DNA from: an uncultured Lentisphaerota bacterium | Lineage (GTDB): Bacteria > Verrucomicrobiota > Kiritimatiellia > RFP12 > UBA1067 | DNA: 50,451 nucleotides | Assembly: GCA_900320225.1 (NCBI GenBank) | Contig: ONRL01000009.1 | Location: 1-50,451 of the forward strand | Direction of reading: 5' to 3' | Part shown: in pieces, positions 41,612-50,343 of the stretch | Numbering within the stretch: position 1 is the stretch's first letter | Layout of the letters: each line of letters opens with the position of its first letter | Made by a program: the position numbers and the translations under genes | The notes under the pieces: model-generated | Seen by the model: the letters and a program-made list of their open reading frames with translations, nothing else | Databases searched by the model: none | Told to the model about the DNA's origin: nothing

Positions 41612-42859
41612 TCAGACGCGCTTGCTCTGGACGTCGCGCTCGTACTTGAGCACGTCCGCCATCCACGCCTCGTTCGCCGGGAGCTTCGCGCGGGCGCAGA
41701 ACTCCTCCCACACGGCAGCGAAGGGATAGCTCTTGAGCTCCTCCTGGAGCACGAGCTGCTCGGTGAACTGCTCGCCGTCCTGGAGCGCCTTCAACGTGGC
41801 CGACGGTTCGAGGAGCGCCTCAAGAAGCGCCTTCTGCATGTTGCGCATGCCGAGCACCCACGCGGCGACGCGGTTGATCGAGGCGTCGAAGTAGTCGAGC
41901 GCCACGATGAAGTTCTCCGGGCCCATCCGCACGATCTCGTGCGCGGCGTTGCGCAGGTCGTCGTTCACGCGAATCACGTGGTCGGAGTCCCAGCGCACGG
42001 GGCGCGAGATGTGGAATGCGACCTTGCCGAAGAACATGAGGAACGAGCTGATCTTGTCCGCCACGTTCTCGGACAGGTGGAAGTGGCCCATGTCGAGGAG
42101 CGCGAGGATGCCCTTCTTCATCGCATAGCCCATCACGAACTCGTGCGAGTTCACGGTGTAGCTCTCGAGGCCGATGCCGAAGAGCTTCGACTCGAAGGTC
42201 GGGATCACGTACTTCTTGTTGTACTTGTACTTGAAGATCTTGTCGAGCGAGTCGGCCATGCGCTGGCGCGGCCCGAGGCGGTCGCTCGGCTCGTCCTTGT
42301 AGCCGTCGGGGCACCAGAAGTTGACCGCGCACGGCGTGCCGAGCTCCTTGCCGAAGTACTCGGCGATCTTGAGGCACTGGATGCCGTGCCGCACCCAGAA
42401 CGCGCGCACCTTCGGGTCGGGGCTCGAGAGCGTGAGCCCGTTCGCCGCGAGCGGGTGCGAGAAGAACGTCGGGTTGAAGTCGAGGCCGATGCCGCGCTTC
42501 TTCGCCCAGGCGACCCACGGCGCGAAGTGCTTGGGCTCGATCTTGTCGCGGTCCGCCACCTTGCCCTCGTGGATGCCGTAGCAGGCGTGGAGGTTCAGGC
42601 GGTGCTTGCCGGGGATGAGCTTGAACGCGAAGTCGGCGTCCGCCATCAGCTCCTGCGGCGTGCGCGCCTTGCCCGGATAGTTGCCGGTCGTCTGGATGCC
42701 GCCGGACGCGCCGCCGGTCGTCTCGAACCCGCCGACGTCGTCGCCCTGCCAGCAGTGCATCGAAATGCTGATCTTCTTCAGCGTCTTGATCGCCTTCTCG
42801 GTGTCAACGCCGAGTTTCTTGTACTGGGCCTTCGCGGCCTCGTAGGTAGCTTTGCTCAT
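41612..42859 (-). CDS. rhaA: L-rhamnose isomerase
   Basis: The enzyme has 415 residues and converts L-rhamnose to L-rhamnulose. It matches RhaA along its whole length: ISMHCWQGDDV and GNYPGKAR near the start, LNLHACYGIHEG, LDFNPTFFSHPLAANGLTLS, ESKLFGIGLESYTVNSHEF, LDMGHFHLSENVADKIS, SRPVRWDSDHV and YFDASINRVAAWVLG, which include the metal ligands. AAGGAG precedes the start, which overlaps the hemC-cobA-hemD stop by 4 bp. No other rhamnose gene is in the window, so the pathway partners (kinase, aldolase) lie elsewhere. Confidence 0.97.
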   Translation of the reverse strand: MSKATYEAAKAQYKKLGVDTEKAIKTLKKISISMHCWQGDDVGGFETTGGASGGIQTTGNYPGKARTPQELMADADFAFKLIPGKHRLNLHACYGIHEGKVADRDKIEPKHFAPWVAWAKKRGIGLDFNPTFFSHPLAANGLTLSSPDPKVRAFWVRHGIQCLKIAEYFGKELGTPCAVNFWCPDGYKDEPSDRLGPRQRMADSLDKIFKYKYNKKYVIPTFESKLFGIGLESYTVNSHEFVMGYAMKKGILALLDMGHFHLSENVADKISSFLMFFGKVAFHISRPVRWDSDHVIRVNDDLRNAAHEIVRMGPENFIVALDYFDASINRVAAWVLGMRNMQKALLEALLEPSATLKALQDGEQFTEQLVLQEELKSYPFAAVWEEFCARAKLPANEAWMADVLKYERDVQSKRV

Positions 42860-44919
42860 CGCTTCTCCTTGTTGTTTGCAGGCACCGTGCCTGAAATGGT
42901 TGCGGAAATTATATCAAAAATCCGCGCCTTTGCGGAAAAACTCTTTGGCAACGCGGCGCGCGTGGGGCCGCCCATCACGAGCACGCCCTTCCCGCGCAGC
43001 GCCCCCGCGCCGTAGCGCGCAACAAAGGATTCGACCGCTGAAGCCGACGCGAAAAACACGTCGTCGAACGGCGGGAGCGCCCCGTCCGGCGCGCAGGCGC
43101 GGTTCTCGTAGAGCACCACGTCGTCCACTTTCGCCCCCGCCCGGCGCAACGCGCGCGCGACGTCCGCGCCCGCCTTCGCGCTCCGCAGACGCAGCACGCG
43201 CTTGCCACGCAAATCCAGCTTCTTGATCTCCGCGACGAGTCCCGCCGCCGAGAAGTCCTTCGCCGGCAAGACATCGCTCAAGACCCCGTGCCGACGCAAC
43301 TCCGCGTCCGTCCCCGCCCCGCACGTGTAGAACGCGCCGAGCCGCCGCACGTCACACGTGCAGTTCGCGAAGAAGATGCGCACCGCAGACGGCGACGTGA
43401 GCACGATCGCATCGTAATCCGCCACCTCCTCGCCGAACGCGCGCGTCGCACGCAGTTCGATAAGCGGCCAGCTAATCGGACGTCCCCCGAGATCCTCCAC
43501 CGCCGTCGCTGCGCGTTCCTGCACGGAGTCCGAACACGTTACGAGCACGCGCCGTCCCGCAAGCACACCAAGCCGCGGCCAACCGCCGTGCGCCGCCACA
43601 CGGCCCACGATGAAGAGCCCGGGACGGTCCTCTTCCTTCGCCGGCAGAATCTTGCGCACCGTCCCGAGCGTGGCCGTGCGCACTTCCTCGCGCGGACCCG
43701 CCGCGTCGAACACGAACGCACACGGCGTCGTCTTCGCCCAACCCTCGCGCACGAGACGCCGCGCCTCGTCCGACGCCATCCGCGTGGCCATGAACGCCAC
43801 CTGCGGCGTCTCCGTGCCCGTCGAGCGCGGCGTGTAGGCGGTGAACCCGCGCGACTCGCCGCGCCGTGTGAGAAGAAGGCCCGTGCCCGTCGTGGCCGCC
43901 ACGAGCGCGCTCACGCCCGGACGCACCACGAATGGAATCTGAAGCGCCGTCAGTGCATCGGTTTCCTCGGCGAGCCGTCCAAACAGCCCCGCATCGCCGC
44001 CCTTCAATCGCACGACGCGCCGCCCCTTCCGTGCCTCGTTGCAGATGAGCCGCGTAATCTCCGCCTGCTGCATCGTGTGCGCGCCACACCGCTTCCCCAC
44101 ATCCACGTCTGTCCTCTGTCTTCCGTCCTCTGTCTTCCGTCCTACCAACGACAGATCGAAGAGCGCATCGTGGAGCACCACATCCGCCTCTTCCAGATCC
44201 CGCAGCCCCCGCACCGTGCAGAACCCCGCGTCGCCCACGCCCGCGCTCACGAAGCGCACGGCCTTCACGAAATGCGCGCGCATCGCCATGAGCCGCGCAT
44301 CGCCTGAACGGAACACAACCGCGAGATGGCCCTGCGCTTCCGGCGGCGCGAGTTCTTCGAGCGGAATGGGGATGAGCTCCACGCCCGGCGGCGTGCCGCC
44401 ATAGAGGCGCGTGATCCCCGCGAGCGCCATCAGCACGGCGTCGTAGCGTCCCTCTCGCAGCTGTTGGATGCGCGAATCGATTGACCCGCGGATCGGCAAT
44501 AGCTTCGCCTTCGGATACGCCTTCTTCGCATACGCCGCCCGCCGCTCGCTCGACACGCCAATTTTCGGCTCACGGGGACGCTCGCCTTCCCTCACCACCC
44601 ACGCGTCGCGCGGGTCTGCGCGTTCCGGCAGCCATAACCAATCCAAATCGTCTGCAATTTTTGGCGGCAAATCCTTTGCCGAATGAATGGCAAAGTCAAT
44701 GCGCCCGTCGCGCACGGCCTCATCCAAATCGCGCGTGAAGAAATCCGGCGCGCTCTTCTCGATCGGCGTCGTGAGGTCGCGGTCGCCAGGCGTCTCCACC
44801 GTGACGACGCGGTAGTCCGTGCCCGGGAAGCGCGCGCGCAGGAAATCGAGCGCACCTGCCGTCTGGGCAAGCGACAGCGCGCTGCCGCGCGCGCCGACGA
44901 TGAACCTTTCCTTCTTCAT
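42856..44919 (-). CDS. HemC-CobA-HemD triple fusion (tetrapyrrole synthesis)
   Basis: The protein has 687 residues. Residues 1-~212 are porphobilinogen deaminase (VGARGSALSLAQT, IHSAKDLPP with catalytic Asp83, PIRGSIDSRIQQL, EAQGHLAVVFR). Residues ~221-445 are uroporphyrinogen-III C-methyltransferase (VSAGVGDAGFCTVRGL, VVRLKGGDAGLFGR, RPGVSALVAA). Residues ~452-687 are uroporphyrinogen-III synthase. The third HemC domain, which holds the Cys that binds the dipyrromethane cofactor, is absent. Two repeat-like inserts occur, at residues ~110-118 (REGERPREP) and ~262-273. One polypeptide would thus link bilane formation to precorrin-2/sirohydrochlorin. The start overlaps the HNH gene. Confidence 0.88.
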   Translation of the reverse strand: MKKERFIVGARGSALSLAQTAGALDFLRARFPGTDYRVVTVETPGDRDLTTPIEKSAPDFFTRDLDEAVRDGRIDFAIHSAKDLPPKIADDLDWLWLPERADPRDAWVVREGERPREPKIGVSSERRAAYAKKAYPKAKLLPIRGSIDSRIQQLREGRYDAVLMALAGITRLYGGTPPGVELIPIPLEELAPPEAQGHLAVVFRSGDARLMAMRAHFVKAVRFVSAGVGDAGFCTVRGLRDLEEADVVLHDALFDLSLVGRKTEDGRQRTDVDVGKRCGAHTMQQAEITRLICNEARKGRRVVRLKGGDAGLFGRLAEETDALTALQIPFVVRPGVSALVAATTGTGLLLTRRGESRGFTAYTPRSTGTETPQVAFMATRMASDEARRLVREGWAKTTPCAFVFDAAGPREEVRTATLGTVRKILPAKEEDRPGLFIVGRVAAHGGWPRLGVLAGRRVLVTCSDSVQERAATAVEDLGGRPISWPLIELRATRAFGEEVADYDAIVLTSPSAVRIFFANCTCDVRRLGAFYTCGAGTDAELRRHGVLSDVLPAKDFSAAGLVAEIKKLDLRGKRVLRLRSAKAGADVARALRRAGAKVDDVVLYENRACAPDGALPPFDDVFFASASAVESFVARYGAGALRGKGVLVMGGPTRAALPKSFSAKARIFDIISATISGTVPANNKEKR
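44101..44142. repeat. Tandem 14-bp repeat inside the SUMT domain
   Basis: CCTCTGTCTTCCGT occurs twice in tandem (44113-44126, 44127-44140) with a partial copy before it. It encodes RKTEDGRQRTD in a loop between two conserved SUMT motifs. Confidence 0.8.
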
Positions 44920-45227
44920 GGTTCGACGCCTTCGGGAAAGAGCTGGTCGAGAATCTGCTCGGCCGGCGTGTACGCCTTCTTCTTGTTGTTGCACTCCTTG
45001 CAGCAGGGCACGCAGTTGCCGCGCGTGGAGCGTCCGCCGCGCGCGACGGGCACCACGTGGTCCATCGTAAGATTCGCGGCGCCGACCTGTTGCCCGCAGT
45101 AGTGGCACACGCCCTTCGCGAGCTGCGCGCGCCACCAGTCGGTCGCGCGCAGTTCACGTGCCTTCGCCCGCTCGCGCTTCACATGCGCGGGGTCGGGATG
45201 CAGGTCTAGCCAGTCATTCGTTGCCAT
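44916..45227 (-). CDS. HNH endonuclease-like protein
   Basis: The protein has 103 residues. HYCGQQ, LTMDHVVPVARGGRSTRGNCVPCCKECNNKKKAYTP contains the ββα-metal HNH core (DHVVP, N, and the final His-position replaced by the NKKK region) and two zinc-binding Cys pairs (CHYC and CCKEC). Small HNH proteins of this kind are widespread and their roles are mostly unknown. It is the first gene of a chain with the HemC fusion and rhaA, by ATGA overlaps. A promoter lies 6 nt before the start. Confidence 0.85.
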   Translation of the reverse strand: MATNDWLDLHPDPAHVKRERAKARELRATDWWRAQLAKGVCHYCGQQVGAANLTMDHVVPVARGGRSTRGNCVPCCKECNNKKKAYTPAEQILDQLFPEGVEP

Positions 45228-45233
45228 GGCGAT

Positions 45234-45262
45234 ATTCTACCAAACCCCGCGCCCGGCGGCAA
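45234..45262 (-). promoter_or_regulatory. Promoter of the HNH-hemC/cobA/hemD-rhaA unit
   Basis: On the minus strand, TTGCCG (45257-45262) and TAGAAT (45234-45239) are separated by 17 bp. The ATG at 45227 follows after 6 nt, which predicts a leaderless mRNA. Confidence 0.6.
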
Positions 45263-45309
45263 TGGGCATTCCCCCTCGGACACCTTTCGCACCGTTTTCG
45301 CCGACGAGA

Positions 45310-47736
45310 TTACGGTGCGGAACGCGGGCGGGAAAAGGCGGAAACGGCCAGCGCCGTAACGAGACAGGCCAGCATGCCGAGAAAACCGTACAGCAGCAGG
45401 TGCGGTTTGCCCGCGAACGACAGCTGGTCGAGCGCGAAGCACACCGCGTAGTTCGCGACAAGTCCCGCGAGCGCCGCCGCGCCCGAAACGCGCTTCATGA
45501 AGATGCCCATGAAGAAGAGGCAGCCGAGACCGCCCGTGAGGATGCCCAGGAAACGCTGGAACTGGTCGTAGACGTTCCCGATGTCGGCGTTCGCGAGCAG
45601 CAGCGCGAAACCGCCGCCGAGGAGGCCCACGACCACCGTGCAGATCTTGCCGCAGCGGAGCAGCGCGCGGTCGTCGGCAGCGCGGAAGCGGCGGTAGAAG
45701 TCCGTGGTGAACGCGCTCGCGGCCGAGTTGAGGTTTGCGGAGAGCGTGGACATCGTGGCCGCCGCGACGGCCGCGAGGACGAGTCCCGACACGCCGAGCG
45801 GCAGGTCGTTCCCCATGAAGAGCGGCAGGATGGAGTCGTTCTTCGGCATCGTCACGTCCAGCAACGCCGGGTTGGACTTGTAGAACGTCCAGAGCGCCAC
45901 GCCGAGGATGAAGAACACGAAGCAGTTCAGGAACGAGAGGCAGCCGTTGAAGATGATGGACTTCGCGGCGCCCCGCTCGTCCGGCGTCGTCATGTAGCGC
46001 TGCACCACGCACTGGTCGGACGTGTAGCTCGCGAGGTTCGCGACGAGCCCGCCGATGAGCACCACCCAGAAACACGGCTTCGTCCAGTCGAAGGCGAAGT
46101 CGAATACGCGGAACTTGTCCGCCGCCGCGCCCATCTTGACGAAACCCGCAAGCCCGCCGTCCGTCCCGAAAACGAGCAGACCCAGGATGAGCGCCGTCGA
46201 GGCGATGAGGATCACGGACTGCACGAAGTCGCTCCAGATCACCGCCTCCACGCCGCCGATCGTGCAGTAGAGGATCGTCACGAGCGTCACCGCCACGATG
46301 GCCATGTTCACGTCGAGGTCCGTCACGGCGGCGATCGCGATGGCGGGCAGGTAGGTGACCACGGCCGTGCGCGCGACCATGAACAGGATGAACGCCGCGC
46401 TCGCGAAGAGGCGGCAGGCGAGGTTGAAGCGCACTTCAAGGAACTCGTAGGCGCTCGTGAGGTTCAGCCGGCGGAAGAACGGCAGGTACCACTTCGCCAC
46501 GACGGGCGCGAGCAGGATGATGCCGAAGGAAATCACGTAATAGCGGCAGTCGTCCAGGTAGGACATGGCCGGGATCGAGATGAACGTGATGGACGAGAAC
46601 ATCGTCGCGTAGATGGAGAGCGACACCACCCACCACGGCAGCTTGCCGCCCGCGCGGAAATAATCGTCCGACGACTTGTTCCGCCGCATGAAGTAGACGC
46701 CCATCAGCGCCATGCCGAGCAGGTACGCCACGATCACCGACACGTTGATCCACGAATACGCCGCCGGACGCCCGAACTTCCCGATTGCCGAGAGCGGACT
46801 CCGCACGCCCGGCTTCAGCTCGCCGCCCGCGAGCAGGATGCGCCCGTCGGCGAGCTTCACGGCAGCCGCGCCGCACCGCGCCCAGCCGCCCGGAAGCTCG
46901 AACCAGCTGTCGGTCACGATGTGGTAGACGAGGATCTTGTCCGAGATCCGGTAATCCGCGATCGGCCGGTCGGGTCCGAGACGCGCCCGCCACACCTCCG
47001 CGTTCGCGCCGCCGAAGAAGAGGACATGCTGGTCGCCCGACGCCACCGCGCTCGCGCCGATGACCGTGCGCCCGAGATGCTCCTCCAACACCTGGCCGGG
47101 CTTCCCGTAACCCCTGAAGTAATGAAGTCCCCCCTTCTGGTACACGAGCACGGGCTGTTCGCTCGGTTCGATCTCGCGGTCCTTCTCCCACGCCGCGCCC
47201 GACGCGAGATCGAGCCTCCAGATGGCATTCGAGACGGTACACCACGCCATGTCCTCGTACACCGCGAGCCCCGGCATCACGACGGGCGCGGGAAGCGGCG
47301 GCAGCGGATCGAACTGCACGGCGCGTCCGTCCCAGCGCATGATGAAGCAGTCGTTCGTGGCGGTCTCGCCGTGTGCGCCGACCCTGCCGCCCACGCAGAG
47401 CACGCCCCGCGCCGTCGTGGCCGACGCGCCCTCGCCGCGCGGCACGGGGAAACGCCCTACCTCGCGCCAAGACGGTTTTTCAGCCGCGGGGTCGCAAAGG
47501 AGGATCGCGTCGTGGTAGACCTTCTTACCGCCCTCGACGAGCGGCTTGTCGGGGAAGTTGGCGCCGCCCGCGAGCAACACCGCGCCGGCCGTCTCGCCCG
47601 CATAGGGACGCGCCACGCCAGTTCCCGGCAGATTGAACGTCTCGCCGACTGAGAAATCCACCCGCGCCCAGGCGGCGGAGTACGCGACCGCCAACAAGCA
47701 GACCACCCACGGCCTTATGCCGCACGCGGACTTCAT
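45310..47736 (-). CDS. Kelch/mutarotase-like domain fused to a sodium:solute symporter
   Basis: The protein has 808 residues. After a signal peptide, residues ~25-320 form a kelch-type propeller (AGAVLLAGGANFPDKPLVEGGKKVYHDAILLCD, GVLCVGGRVGAHGETATNDCFIMRWD, HVLFFGGANAEVWRA, GRILLAGGELKPG) like N-acetylneuraminate epimerases (NanM, cyclically permuted mutarotases). Residues ~335-800 are a 13-helix SSS transporter (DDYFRAGGKLPWWVVSLSIYATMFSSITFISIPAMSY, WSDFVQSVILIAS, MSTLSANLNSAASAFTTDF). This architecture occurs in gut sialic-acid loci, so import coupled to anomer/epimer conversion of sialate or a similar sugar is likely. The start overlaps the upstream gene. Confidence 0.88.
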   Translation of the reverse strand: MKSACGIRPWVVCLLAVAYSAAWARVDFSVGETFNLPGTGVARPYAGETAGAVLLAGGANFPDKPLVEGGKKVYHDAILLCDPAAEKPSWREVGRFPVPRGEGASATTARGVLCVGGRVGAHGETATNDCFIMRWDGRAVQFDPLPPLPAPVVMPGLAVYEDMAWCTVSNAIWRLDLASGAAWEKDREIEPSEQPVLVYQKGGLHYFRGYGKPGQVLEEHLGRTVIGASAVASGDQHVLFFGGANAEVWRARLGPDRPIADYRISDKILVYHIVTDSWFELPGGWARCGAAAVKLADGRILLAGGELKPGVRSPLSAIGKFGRPAAYSWINVSVIVAYLLGMALMGVYFMRRNKSSDDYFRAGGKLPWWVVSLSIYATMFSSITFISIPAMSYLDDCRYYVISFGIILLAPVVAKWYLPFFRRLNLTSAYEFLEVRFNLACRLFASAAFILFMVARTAVVTYLPAIAIAAVTDLDVNMAIVAVTLVTILYCTIGGVEAVIWSDFVQSVILIASTALILGLLVFGTDGGLAGFVKMGAAADKFRVFDFAFDWTKPCFWVVLIGGLVANLASYTSDQCVVQRYMTTPDERGAAKSIIFNGCLSFLNCFVFFILGVALWTFYKSNPALLDVTMPKNDSILPLFMGNDLPLGVSGLVLAAVAAATMSTLSANLNSAASAFTTDFYRRFRAADDRALLRCGKICTVVVGLLGGGFALLLANADIGNVYDQFQRFLGILTGGLGCLFFMGIFMKRVSGAAALAGLVANYAVCFALDQLSFAGKPHLLLYGFLGMLACLVTALAVSAFSRPRSAP

Positions 47737-48424
47737 TGCGCCGACGTCCCGGGCTGATTCGTCTCAGAAGGAATACCGTAGTACTCGCGGATGCGACGCA
47801 ACTGGCCGTTTTCCTTGATGCGCCGGAAACCGGCCTCGAACTCCTCAACCAGGCGTTTCGCGAATTCGGGGTCCTTGCCGGACACGTAAAAGACGGTCCC
47901 GTCGCTCGAGATCATCTTGGACTTTCGGAAGTTCTGGAGAAAGCGCGTCGACGTGAGGCCGTCGATCGCCGCGCTTTGCGCGTTTTTCAGGTCCGCCATC
48001 ACGAATGCGTCAGCCTCGCCCATTTCGCACAGGCGGCTGAGCGACACGTCCTTCGCCTCGCCCGCGCGCTTGAGGATTTCGTTCAAGAGCCGTTCGCGCT
48101 CGTGCTTAAGCATCGGCGCGAACGGCTTGTCGTCCGCGTCGGACGTTTCAAACGCGTCCACGAGGTCGGCCCACGCGTCGCGCAACTCCGCGCCGGGGTC
48201 GTCGGGCGTGGAAAGGAACCGCGCGCGCATCTTGACATAGGCGGTGAGCATGTGCAAGTACAGCCTGACGTTTTCGCGTTCGCGGCGGATGATCGCGCCG
48301 GACAGGAACACGTTGTCCTTCAAGACCTCGTAGGACGCCTTGATGCGCGTCCCGGCCGATGAGCGCCGCTAACAGCGACGTATTCAAGATACGTCGCTCC
48401 ACGTTTTCTCTTTCTGTCGTTCAT
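47733..48424 (-). pseudogene. Small exported protein with a frameshift near its start
   Basis: The ATG at 48424 has an excellent ribosome site (GGAAAGGAAG) and gives MNDRKRKRGATYLEYVAV, then the frame ends in a stop. The next ~196 residues continue in another frame from about 48340 (IKASYEVLKDNVFLSGAIIRRERENVRLYLHMLTAYVKM) to 47733. A one- or two-base difference in 48345-48400 would join them. The C-terminal part (TVFYVSGKDPEFAKRLVEEFEAGFRRIKENGQLRRI) recalls the last helix region of family-3 solute-binding proteins. The function is not recognised. If intact it would begin upstream of the symporter, which it overlaps by 4 bp. Confidence 0.5.
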
Positions 48425-48482
48425 GTCGAACTTCCTTTCCGGCAAGCTTTGCGCACGAGGTACAAATCCCTCATGCGCCGTT

Positions 48483-48512
48483 ATTATAACACGCCCCACC
48501 AATTATGCGCAA
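48483..48512 (-). promoter_or_regulatory. Promoter of the frameshifted gene and symporter
   Basis: On the minus strand, TTGCGC (48507-48512) and TATAAT (48483-48488) are separated by 18 bp, about 58 nt before the ATG at 48424. Confidence 0.65.
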
Positions 48513-48568
48513 GGGGGAAAACATGAAAAACGGCCGCGCGGAAATGCGGGATTTGTCGGATCAGGAAG

Positions 48569-50323
48569 CTATTGCACGTCGAGTGCGAGCTTGAAGAACG
48601 CGCCGCAGCCCGCCGGCACCGTGAACGTGTTGAGCCACGTCCCGTCGCCCTGCCGCTCCGACGACTGGAGCGTCGGCGCCACGGCCGACCATCCCGAGCC
48701 GAGCGACGCCGCCTCCTTCACGACAAGTCCCTTCGGCGCAGTCGTGAACTCCGCAGGCGAACGCATCGTGATGACATGTTCCGTCTCGCCCGGCACGAAC
48801 GCCTCCACCTTGAATGCCACGGTCACCGCCACGGTGTCGGTCGGCTTGAGCCCGTACACGCAGTTGAGGCCGTTCGGCAGTCCGTTTGGCGCGATCACGG
48901 TCGCCGCCGTGAGGTTCGTCTTCCATGCATCGGCCCACGAGAAATTCGCCAGCACCCACTGCTTGTAGCCCGAGACGGGTGCCACGTCCGCCACGGCGTC
49001 CACCTCCGGCGACGTGAAGTAGTCGCCATCGTCATTGGGGGTTTCGGACTCCATGCCTGAGATGCGCACGTATCGGAACCACTTGCGGCCTTGCGCGTTG
49101 GTCGGGAGGTTGAGCTTGCCGATGTCAAAGCCCGTACCGCCCGCCGAACCGTTATACCGCTTTGCCACTTCCGCAAGCGTCAAACCCTGCAGGGAGGCCC
49201 ACGAAAGAGACGGATCGACCGGATAGCAGGCATCCGCCATCTTTCCCCACCACCTGTTGCCGGAATAGAGCGCAGTGTCCGGTGCCACGTCGTCATAGAC
49301 GAATCCAAGCGTAGGGGCGAAATCGTCGCCATGCGGACCGTCATTAAACGCATACCAGGTCCGCCCGTCCTGCGAGACCTCCACGAGCGCCTCTTCAGGC
49401 GTTCCGCTGCCTGTGAACGAGATGCCGTTCGGTCCCATGTTCTGCGAGTAGTAGGCATCGGTCGTCCCCACGCCAAAGGCATTGCCGAACACGATGAAGT
49501 CAAGCCCGAACGGGTTGTTCGGATCGTCCACCACGTCATGGTCGAACTCGATGACCACAAAGTCGTCTTCGCCTTGCAGAGTAAGGAGTTCGCCTTCTTT
49601 CCACGCGGCGTTGTAGGGGCTGACCGGTCCGCCCCATTGTCCGACCATGTAGGCCGTCGGCCGCCCCAGCACGTTCTCGACATCATCGAAATCGTCTTCG
49701 TCGGTGGACACATTGGAATCGACCACTCGCCAGCCGTAGGGAGACTCAGCCGCCGTCGGAGTCCGCAAGACGGCAGGCGACTCGTTCCAATCCGCGTCGT
49801 ATTCGGGGCTGCCGATCGAAAACACGAACCAATTGCCGTCAACGGGAACGATTGAATTGGCGGCAAGCCAACTCGAATACTGCGGCGTGGTCGGGAAGGA
49901 CGGTCCTTGCATCGGACCGTACAGAACCCACCATTGCGAAAATGACTTCCTATCTTCAAGCCCCCAAAGCGCATTTACACTGGAGGTGCTCCCCGTATCC
50001 TTGTCCCAGCTCGCCGCGCCGTCGTCTTTGTCATAGCCGAAAAAGTACAGGTCGGCGTAGGCGCTCGTCATGCCCTGGCATCCCATCACGAGCCGATGGT
50101 CCTGGTCGACGATGCGATTCACCACTTCCAGCAAGTTCGTGCAGGAGCCGTTCCACCTGTATCCCCAGGCCAGCGACTCGCCGCCGAAGTCGAGGGCGAC
50201 GGCGCAACGGTTCGTTCCTTCACCCATCCAGAAGTGGATGTCGTTAAACGAGAATCCCCGAACCGGGGATGACATAACAGAGACGGTGGCGCACAGCGCC
50301 GCCGCCGCGATATTTATCTTCAT
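48569..50323 (-). CDS. Large secreted protein under a cobalamin riboswitch
   Basis: The product has 584 residues from the ATG at 50323 with a signal peptide (MKINIAAAALCATVSVMSSPVRG). Residues ~25-120 contain FNDIHFWMGEGTNRCAVALDFGGESLAWGYRWNG, a pattern I know from secreted and PEP-CTERM proteins of PVC bacteria. The middle part has Gly/Asp-rich beta sheets (DDFVVIEFDHDVVDDPNNPFGLDFIVFGNAF, RKWFRYVRISGM). No C-terminal sorting signal is visible. No enzyme family is recognised. Because a B12 riboswitch precedes it, a role in corrinoid binding or uptake at the cell surface is the best inference. Confidence 0.72.
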   Translation of the reverse strand: MKINIAAAALCATVSVMSSPVRGFSFNDIHFWMGEGTNRCAVALDFGGESLAWGYRWNGSCTNLLEVVNRIVDQDHRLVMGCQGMTSAYADLYFFGYDKDDGAASWDKDTGSTSSVNALWGLEDRKSFSQWWVLYGPMQGPSFPTTPQYSSWLAANSIVPVDGNWFVFSIGSPEYDADWNESPAVLRTPTAAESPYGWRVVDSNVSTDEDDFDDVENVLGRPTAYMVGQWGGPVSPYNAAWKEGELLTLQGEDDFVVIEFDHDVVDDPNNPFGLDFIVFGNAFGVGTTDAYYSQNMGPNGISFTGSGTPEEALVEVSQDGRTWYAFNDGPHGDDFAPTLGFVYDDVAPDTALYSGNRWWGKMADACYPVDPSLSWASLQGLTLAEVAKRYNGSAGGTGFDIGKLNLPTNAQGRKWFRYVRISGMESETPNDDGDYFTSPEVDAVADVAPVSGYKQWVLANFSWADAWKTNLTAATVIAPNGLPNGLNCVYGLKPTDTVAVTVAFKVEAFVPGETEHVITMRSPAEFTTAPKGLVVKEAASLGSGWSAVAPTLQSSERQGDGTWLNTFTVPAGCGAFFKLALDVQ

Positions 50324-50343
50324 GTCTGTATTCAGCCTTTCAT

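Noticed and set aside
41501-43015. Plus-strand frame of 504 codons over rhaA
   Set aside because: The minus strand encodes an unmistakable full-length L-rhamnose isomerase.
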